A stretch of DNA of 64,000 nucleotides from Saururus chinensis (taxonomy: Eukaryota > Streptophyta > Magnoliopsida > Piperales > Saururaceae): assembly GCA_035235625.1 (NCBI GenBank), contig CP141142.1, forward strand, positions 36,900,995 to 36,964,994. Reading direction: 5' to 3'. Below, in pieces: positions 57,076 to 64,000 of the stretch. The stretch's first letter is position 1. Each line of letters opens with the position of its first letter. Position numbers and translations under genes: made by a program. Below the pieces are notes generated by a model that saw only the letters and a program-made list of their open reading frames with translations, was not told where the DNA came from and searched no databases.

Positions 57076-59319
57076 ACAAAACATTTTGAAGTCAATTTTT
57101 GAAGTGAGAAAATATATAAAAATACTTTTAAAATTTTACGTTATTACAAAAACTATGTCCATTCAATATATGTGATTTAATTCTTATAGAGTTTGAGTTG
57201 ATTGGTGATAGGTCAGTTCAAATTGGAATTGAAATACTTGAAAAATTAGAGCATACATGTTTTAAGATTTCAGGGTGGAAGATTTAAGGAAGTGATTACA
57301 TATGTAAAGGTACAATACGTTTAGAATCCCACACACATCACACACACTTAAGAAAGTCATGAATTAATCCTATGAGAGTGTGAAAAAAAAAATTAATGGA
57401 TAAACTGGACAAAAATTGTGAAAAGTTTATAAGCAATTGATCGGTATGGAATAAACGATCATTCGGTCTTGAACAAAAATTAAGATTTTTTCTAGTACAT
57501 CATATGACTAATCGACAAGTGCAAACATTGATCAGAATGAGTTTTGTCATATTCTAGAACATGGAATGATCGATTGCCTATTGAAACAATCAATCATTAT
57601 TAAGATAAATTACAAATAGAACAATTGTTTTCTCAATGGAACAATCAATCAGTTGATGCACTTTTTGTCTAATTAAGCCTTTGAGAAAAGTTTTTATCCA
57701 ATTACAACTTAAATACTTTAACCGACACAAAAGCCCTATAAAAGCCTAAGACATGACAAAAATGAGAGGAAAAAAATCCTTGAGAGAATTAAAGGGGTAG
57801 TGTATATTTATTTGTGAGGAAAAATTGAGTGATTCTCTTCATAATTCCTTTATATGCCTTTGAGATTTTATGAGAGATATCAACATAAAGGTGAGAGAGC
57901 TTGATTCATATTTGTCTTATGAATTGAATTGTGAGCCGTCAATCGCTACATACGTCACAGAAGAAGTCATCACACTTAAGGGTTAAAGAAAGAGTGAATC
58001 AATAAGAACTTTGATTAAAGCTTCATTATACAAAGGAAGAAGAAGACAAAAGATGGCATTCAGAAGTACCAAGAATGATGTTGGTAGTCATGGGACACTT
58101 AGATATGAACTTCAAGTATTACGGTAATGTTTGGGTCTTTGTAGGTTCTAAATCTTCTTAGTACATTGGTTAATCTGACAAGGGTTGGTTGTGTGGTTTT
58201 TACCAAGAAGGGTTTCTATGTTAAAATTACATGCACACTTGTGTGATTAATTTATTAGTAAGTTTTTTGTAGTAGTTTTAAATTCTTGTGCATATATAGA
58301 AGAAGTCACATCATATAGTCCTTAAGTAATTTTGGGTTAGAGGCATTGTGGTGATCCTCATTGGAAGGATATTAAACTCGTAGTGAAGTCGGTGTCATCT
58401 TCAACCATGGCCCTATTGTCTGCCTCTTCCAGCAACAAGGTAAATGAGGGAGAGCAGTAGTGGCATGGAGTAATTTTTTTGTTACATTTGAAACATGACC
58501 CTTTTGATCATTGCTCTTCTATTTGAGCTAATGTCAAGTGTCGGATGGGAATGCCTTGGTTGGGTGTTGCAGTCGAGGCTGGTCTGTTGCGTGGCTGTCC
58601 AAGAAATAACTGCATACAAGCAAGAATGTTGTGGGTGCTCGTCTTGATGAGTGATGGAACCTTTGACATGTCAGGATCGTGTTGATAGTTCAAATTTCAC
58701 CTTTTAACGGTTTCTATTCAAAATACAAAATATACCTAATATTTCTAAATAGTCACAATTTATGTTGGGCTCAATCCAACATTTTTAAGGGATTCTAAAC
58801 CATTACTCAAGAGATAGTTGTGCATACACTGAGAAGAGAATACATTGAGAAGAGATAGACGAGAAAAGTCATGCCCAACTATCATCCCAAGGAGAGGTTA
58901 ACTTGGTTTCAAACTTTGGCTCAAATAGTCTTACCCAACCCTAAGCAAGCTTGGGTTGGGTTGTAGGCCTTTTTTTTCTTTCTTTTTCACCTTTTATTGC
59001 TTATTATTTTTTATTAAAAAAATTCTAATAAAAAAATCTATAATTTTTTGGCTGGGTTCCTCCAGTTGACCACATAAAGACATAAGATCATGTCTTTGGA
59101 CTTTGGGTGGGGTATTATATAACTAATCATTATGATGACTTGCAAGCTTAAAATTCCTTAAAATATACCTTTTCCTATTCTTATTCCCTTTTGGCCTACG
59201 TGGAACTATAAAAAAAATTGTACTTCGGGAAAGCCGAATGAGCTTACCCTTTTGCCCACCAACTCTAGCCTTGACCCTATTTCAAGTAGGCATAAAATTT
59301 TAGGCCAAACCCTAAGACC
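57076..59319. other. Intergenic, probable decayed retroelement, no gene
   Basis: 57400-58400 looks like an LTR leader: repeated (A/T)GATCGATTG..GAAACAATCAATCA-type phrases at 57430-57650, a TATA box CCCTATAAAAGCC (57731), and a later TTGTGTG-rich stretch, a layout common in Copia LTRs. I could not place LTR ends or any gag/pol. No other feature is visible to 59319. Confidence 0.3.
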
Positions 59320-59572
59320 GAACACAAAAAGTTTTGTCCTTAATTCACATTTTTACAGGCCAGATAGAACCAGTAGACCAACCCATAAAAAGTTTACCCC
59401 TAATCACCAAATCAGGCTAACACCATTCGCCCCATAGCAGCTGAGTACTAATATTGGGCACAAAAAGATTCATCCTTAATTCACATTTTTATGGGCCAGA
59501 TAGAACTAGCAGGACAACCCATAAAAATTTAACCCTTAATCACCAGATTGGGCCAACACTATTGCCCCCCCC
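59320..59572. repeat. Two tandem 136-bp units
   Basis: TCCTTAATTCACATTTTTA occurs at 59337 and 59473, each followed by GGCCAGATAGAAC, ACAACCCATAAAAA or CCAACCCATAAAAA, and CTTAATCACCA or CCTAATCACCA. The second unit ends in a C homopolymer of 13 bases or so. Confidence 0.88.
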
Positions 59573-59579
59573 CCCCCAT

Positions 59580-59753
59580 GTATTTTTGTTGGTTTATAAA
59601 AAAATTGGTGTATAGCTTTGAATTGAATGCATGAAAATTATAAATTATTTTTACAAGTTTCAAAATTCATCGATTTTCATGAATTATAGCCATTATATTA
59701 CAAAAAATATTTATAAATTTTTAAGGAAATGTATGAAAAAATCTCAAGCTTGA
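59580..59753 (+). mobile_element. Family E, copy 6: LTR 3'-end fragment
   Basis: Matches the last ~170 bp of copy 5b (AAAATTATAAA..TTTTACAAGTTTCA, GAATTATAGCCATTATATT) and ends AAAATCTCAAGCTTGACA at 59753, a mutated LTR end. It is followed by internal gypsy sequence without a recognisable primer site. Confidence 0.55.
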
Positions 59754-60130
59754 CATCTTTGGGAAGTACTTTGTCACTACCTTCGTTGCTAAAAGGATTT
59801 AGAGTCTCTTAGACGCTGGCAAGGAAGTATGTAAATGCAAGGTACAAGACCTGGTTCATTTTCCTCAAGAGATTCGTTGATGAGAGTGGTATATAGGAGG
59901 AAGAGTTATGAGCCTCCAAGATTGCAAATGCCTTTGAGTTAATTATTTTTGCGCCTATTAGGGATGTGGCTACCACTCAGGAATTTTTGGAAGGAGAATG
60001 TTAGTTTGTATTGGATTTGGTGATTAGTTGGCTGCTTAGTGAGCAGTGGTAGAATGTCCTAAGAAACAAGTGATGTTTAAGTTCCTTGAAGGTATGATAT
60101 TTGTATCCAAGGTATTCAGGAACAATCAAC
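59754..60130 (+). pseudogene. Gypsy protease-region remnant (copy 6)
   Basis: In the frame through 60022-60127 the stretch reads FGD.LAA..AVVECPKKQVMFKF followed by LEGMIFVSKVF. It matches, residue for residue in pattern, the segment in the copy 1 interior (DDWLTAQRVVV..HKKQVMFVYPEG..VSRVF). It has several stops. It is part of the protease to RT linker of Ty3/gypsy pol. Confidence 0.55.
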
Positions 60131-60199
60131 TTTATGCTTTATGATTTGTTGTCAATGTGCGATGATGCATTGTTAGACGTTACAAAGCCTATTTGGCAA

Positions 60200-60900
60200 G
60201 TTGCATATGTGGTATTGTATGATTCAACCCTCGGTAGGCACTATACGGCCCTTAGTTATCACTATATGCCCCAAAAAGTATGCATTTTCATACTTAGATA
60301 ATTAGTATCATAGGTCTACTTTTACCAATTTGATATTGTGCCCCATGAATATAGTAGTGTCTTGTATTTAGAAAAGTCCATGGCGTCTAGTTAAGGTTAT
60401 TACTCAGTGGTATTCCTTCTCATCGACACTAGAGCTGGTTTAATTATAATAAGCTCTAATTGTCGATAGTAAGTATACGAGTAGATTAAGATTGTATAAG
60501 TAAAAGTAAGACTATACGAGTAAGATTGTATGAGAATGAGCATGTCTACATGGGTAAGACTCTAAGTGTAAGAGATTGAACAAGGCTGTAAGTGTAAGTT
60601 TGTGTAAGATTGTATGGTAAGATAATACGAGTATGAATATGTTGGTATATATATAAGGATGTATATTGTGACTCATATTATTATGTTATTACTGCTTCAT
60701 GTTAATGTTCATGAATGCACCATTGTATGGACTTACCATAGTTCACTGATTAGAACTCTCCTACTGAGTATAAAAGTATTCATTTTTCCTCTTTTTGGCC
60801 TAGATATTTTGGGCGTTTAGGCAAGTCCTAGATCAATTGTTCCCTAAGCTAGATTTGATTTTGTTGAAAAACTAATCTCGTCAAACTTGTGTTGTAACTT
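60200..60900 (+). mobile_element. Family E, copy 6: LTR middle fragment
   Basis: LTR sequence resumes: GGCACTATACGGCCCTTAG (60237), GATATTGTGCCCCATGAATA (60332), AAAAGTCCATGGCGTCTAGT (60370), a TAAGTGTAAG repeat tract (60460-60640), and CTACTGAGTATAAAAGTATTC (60761-60781, the lineage hairpin, one arm decayed). Its position between protease and RT pieces shows the copy is scrambled or nested. Confidence 0.6.
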
Positions 60901-61137
60901 TGAATTGATATGACTCTTTATTATTTTGTCACTAACTGATGTATTTTTTGGCACAGATAGATTGAGTGAGATGAGAGATTGAGATGAATGTATTTGTTGG
61001 ACTTTTATTTGAGGCTCTACACTTTAGACTGTTATGAAACTTGTACTAAGTGATGCCTAGGATATATTTTTATTTAAGCCCATGGTCATGAAGATTAATT
61101 TTGTTTGTTTTTATTTTTTATTCATGCCTAAGAATAT

Positions 61138-61640
61138 TTGATTTGGACTTATGATGAATTGGAAAGACTGAGTCTAGAGAGTCTAGAGAAACTAGACATT
61201 ATCATGAACTTTCGTGATATGACCCCTAATAAGTTATTGGGATTTCTGCCTAAGAGAGAGATGAAGTTCATTTTTAAGTTAGTGCCTAATAGAGTTGAAG
61301 AAAACTTAAGGATCGGTTATTAGAACTTCTTGAGAAGAGATTCATTTTAACAAATGTATCACCTTAGGGGTACACTGATTCTATTTATGAAGAAGAAGAA
61401 TGGGTCCTTGTATTTATGCATCGACTCCCGTATGCTAAAGAAAAATAATATTTATACTCTATTTTTTCTACACTAAAAGCCTATTCCATATTTAAATAAA
61501 ATGAAAAAAGTAAATCTTCGTATTGTCATGTCCAATTCACCTTATCTATCAAATTAAAAGTTAGAGTAGGTCTTTGACTTATGACCTAGAGAAAGTAGAG
61601 TTTGAATATCAGTTTCTTATGCTAGGTAACTTTTAAGAAT
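61138..61640 (+). pseudogene. Gypsy reverse-transcriptase N-terminal remnant
   Basis: Starts in a frame with PNKLLGFLPKREMKFIFKLVP (the PPxREVEFxIxLxPG entry of Ty3/gypsy RT, here in altered form). It then shifts frame through LLEKRFI and TNVSP to LFMKKKNGSLYLCIDSR, the conserved VKKKDGSLRxCIDYR block, and reaches YLSN-like sequence near 61555. Two or more frameshifts and stops; the YxDD catalytic box is not reached. Inactive. Confidence 0.75.
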
Positions 61641-62003
61641 AAGGTAAATTTATCATCAACTCAAGGATCAGGATGAGAAAATTTTAATGGAATCGTCGTT
61701 ATTATTTGTGACATTTTAGAATATTTAAAATATTATAATATCTCTGTTTTTATACTTACCCAGGCATACTTAGGGGCGTATAACCAATTCGCCTTGATTA
61801 AACAATTGGGGGCCAATAATCCGGGTTTCCCCGACGGTTTTTTAAATCTCCGGATGCGTTTCGAGTCGACCGACGACCTATACCTCGCACCGCCCGTCAA
61901 GAAAAAAGCGCGTTCCAGTGTCTGGTCTTTTCCCTTGCGCAAGTTCTACTTCCCCCCTTCATCTCTCACCCCCCCCCCCCCCCCCCCCTCTCTCTCCACG
62001 GCC
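61641..62003 (+). promoter_or_regulatory. Promoter and leader of the VPS37 gene
   Basis: AT-rich to about 61740, then rising GC. The leader contains a run of 20 C (61969-61988) followed by CTCTCTCTCC just before the start codon. No clear TATA box. The open frame 61794-62024 is leader read-through and is in frame with the start, so an N-terminally extended product cannot be excluded, but the extension has no conserved feature. Confidence 0.5.
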
Positions 62004-62914
62004 ATGTTCAAATCATTCTGGTAATTCTTCCCATCTTTGACGCCTCTACAGTTTCTTATCATTTATTTAGATTTCCTATCCAGGTTTCTTTCTGATTGAG
62101 TTGCATGTGTGGCTTTTTATTTCTTGCTGTTTGGCTTGTTTAATGTGATTATCTTCTCATCTATGTAACCCACAGAATCACCTGCTTTGATTAATATGGG
62201 AGGCAATTGGCCATGATTTGTTTATATTTTAATGGGTGCTGATGGCTTCTGTTTGTATCGAAAATAATGTTTTTAAATGAAATTATGCTTCATCCGCCTT
62301 TGTTCTATGGGTTTTCTAGGTAACATCCATCCATTCAATTATGATTTCGCTCAAGATAAAATTATGTAGGCACACTCAACTTGTTTAAATGGAGCACCTT
62401 AAATAAATTTAATAAATAATTGGAGCACCTGTTGAGAAATTTTGGTTTAAAGGGCAAAAGAGACTGCTACCTTTGTTTTGATGTTGTACTTTTTTTCCGC
62501 TTTGTTAATTGAGTACTTCTGTTAGAATTAAAATTCAACTTACATTATCTGAATTCTGTGCCCGAAAAGGTTCATTTTTTCTTTGAATTTTTAATTCAAC
62601 TTGCATTATCTGAATTTAACGCAATGTTTTGCACATTTGAGATTGGTTTAGAAAAATGAATGTAATGTAATTGAGTGCAGGGGTACTCAAGATCAACAAT
62701 CACAGCCCGGTTCACAGGGGATACCTACACAGTCTTGGTATCCACCTTCAGTAACCGGTGCATCATCTTCGTCTCGCCCATCAACTCCAGGAAGTAGTTC
62801 TTCATCTATGTTTAGCTCACCACAGAGAGCATCAGATCGCCCACAGTCACCATCATATGGGCAGCTTCCTCCCTCTGAAGCAGCTGGAGTGATTGCTGTA
62901 TTGAGGGAAAAAAG
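62004..62914 (+). CDS. VPS37: VPS37 (ESCRT-I subunit), 5' exons, partial
   Basis: Exon 1 62004-62020 and exon 2 62681-62914, intron 62021-62680 (GTAATT ... GTGCAG). The first residues are MFKSFW split after the second base of the Trp codon, then GTQDQQSQ, WYPPSV, a Ser/Pro-rich linker, and SEAAGVIAVLREK at the start of the Mod(r) domain. Plant VPS37 proteins begin MF..FWG..QQ, have a WY.PS motif and a Ser/Pro linker, and enter the Mod(r) domain with P.EAAGII..LK.KS; the fit is good. VPS37 with VPS23 and VPS28 forms ESCRT-I, which sorts ubiquitinated membrane proteins into multivesicular endosomes. Exon 2 ends at phase 2 (..AAAAAG then GTACTT). The rest of the gene lies beyond the right edge. 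Confidence 0.85.
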
Positions 62915-64000
62915 GTACTTGGCAGAAATATATCAATAGTCTTACACGGGAATCAAAATTCTTTCGATATGAAAAAAAATGAACTAGTCTTTTCATTTCA
63001 TGACTTCTGTAGTTGTTTTCATGGTTATATTTAGTTGAGTTAATCAGGTTACTTGCATTAACAAAACCAACAATTTTGCGGGTTAAATCTCATAGGAAAT
63101 AGGAATTGTACATAAGGATTAAGGTGACGTGAAAAATAGTTTTCTATAATGTATGGAAAGCTTTTATGAACGTGTAGATTTTGGGTCATGATAACTGGTG
63201 TTACTGGGTTGGAGTGCTATTACTGATCTATGAATTTTGATGGAAATAAATGGAATAGTTGTCATTTTTTCAATTATGTTCTGTTTTATTTTGCAAACTA
63301 ACAGACTCTATTTTTTCCTAATGATAAAAAAAGGATTGGAATTACCAGCTTTTCTGTTATATAGTTGTTGTGACTTGTGATGTCCTTGTTGATCTCACTT
63401 GTTCTCACCTCTTGTTATCGTTTCATCTTGCCAGATAATTATTTTTCAACCGCTGAACATCTATGTTGTTAATTAGAAGTATTATCCTTATAAACTTACA
63501 CGACATTTATTTTTAGCAATTTGCTTTGAACCTTTTGTTAACATGTACAATGCTTTTACTCTTGATGTCTACTCTTCCTTTGTGAGTTGGCTAAGTTGAC
63601 TTATTCACATACTGTTGCCACATAGTTTGGGTACTATTTGTTCATTTGTTCATCTTGATATATTCTTGTCTTTTGCGAGATGGTCTATGGTTGCTTAGTT
63701 GAAGTTTAAGAGTTTTGGGATGATATTTTATTAATGGTTTTCCTCACGTTTGGTTGGAAATGTATACTGAAATGGTGATATTAGAAGAAAACTTTCGATC
63801 ATAGCTCTAGCTCTTTGAATATCTGTGGACATGTGTGCTAGGTAGAAACATTATTATGTTGCATTTGGGAATGTCTTTCTAATTAGAATTTTTATCAACG
63901 AAGAATTAGAAGGAAAAAACAGGTGAAGAAAAGGGGCTAGTGAAAGAGCTTTTGCATGTATCATACAGCACTCACTTTTTTATTTTATAGTGGAAAATTC
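62915..64000 (+). other. Intron 2 of the VPS37 gene, running off the window
   Basis: No sequence resembling the next Mod(r) exon (which should begin with the Ser codon completion and a VDELRKLL-like stretch) is visible up to 64000, so the intron is at least 1086 bp. The sequence is T-rich as expected for a plant intron, with no mobile element recognised. Confidence 0.6.

Noticed and set aside
1..64000. tRNA, rRNA or other structured RNA genes
   Set aside because: No cloverleaf with conserved TTC and A/B box elements and no rRNA core sequence was recognised; tRNAscan-SE and Infernal would be the decisive checks.

Overview
The window is plant nuclear DNA. The evidence is intron-containing and intronless plant gene families (ATL RING-H2 ligase, Cf/Ve-type receptor-like protein, CYP71-clan P450, VPS37) set in a large excess of nested LTR retrotransposons, a CACTA element, Stowaway MITEs, an hAT-like element and MULE-related sequence. 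The very GC-rich first coding bases of the ATL and receptor-like genes, and the N-terminus of the VPS37 gene, look monocot-like, but I cannot name the species.

Layout. 1-22 kb is a gene-bearing part. It holds an intact ATL gene (1034-1486), a solo LTR (3794-5249), a GC-rich island with a broken and rearranged ankyrin/CCCH zinc-finger gene inside inverted AT-rich flanks (6418-9340, Pack-MULE-like), an AT-rich LTR-like block (about 10.4-13.1 kb), an intact 1108-residue LRR receptor-like protein (15810-19136), and an hAT-like element just 3' of it. 22-45.5 kb is a transposon nest: copies of one Ty3/gypsy family with an unusually long LTR (4.3-5.0 kb), smaller related LTRs A, B and C (C inside B, B inside a long-LTR copy), and a CACTA element that was itself hit by a 4972-bp solo LTR. 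46.2-48.9 kb is an intact two-exon CYP71-type P450. 50.5-61.6 kb is again long-LTR copies plus degenerate gypsy protease and reverse-transcriptase pieces. From 62 kb to the right edge lies the 5' part of a VPS37 (ESCRT-I) gene, cut by the window end.

How it fits together. The four intact or partly visible genes are ordinary single plant genes with unrelated jobs: ubiquitin ligation, cell-surface recognition, specialised metabolism and endosomal sorting. I see no sign of a functional cluster. The most informative material is in the repeats. LTRs that otherwise look different (D, A, B, E, probably G) share a small inverted repeat with its CAGTAG flank, about 280-520 bp from the LTR 3' end where that end can be placed; A, B, D and E also share a second motif reading GCCCCATGAGCA. 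This suggests one diverged lineage keeping a functional LTR core. No tRNA, rRNA or CRISPR locus was seen. All homology calls are by eye from family motifs; no database search was run.
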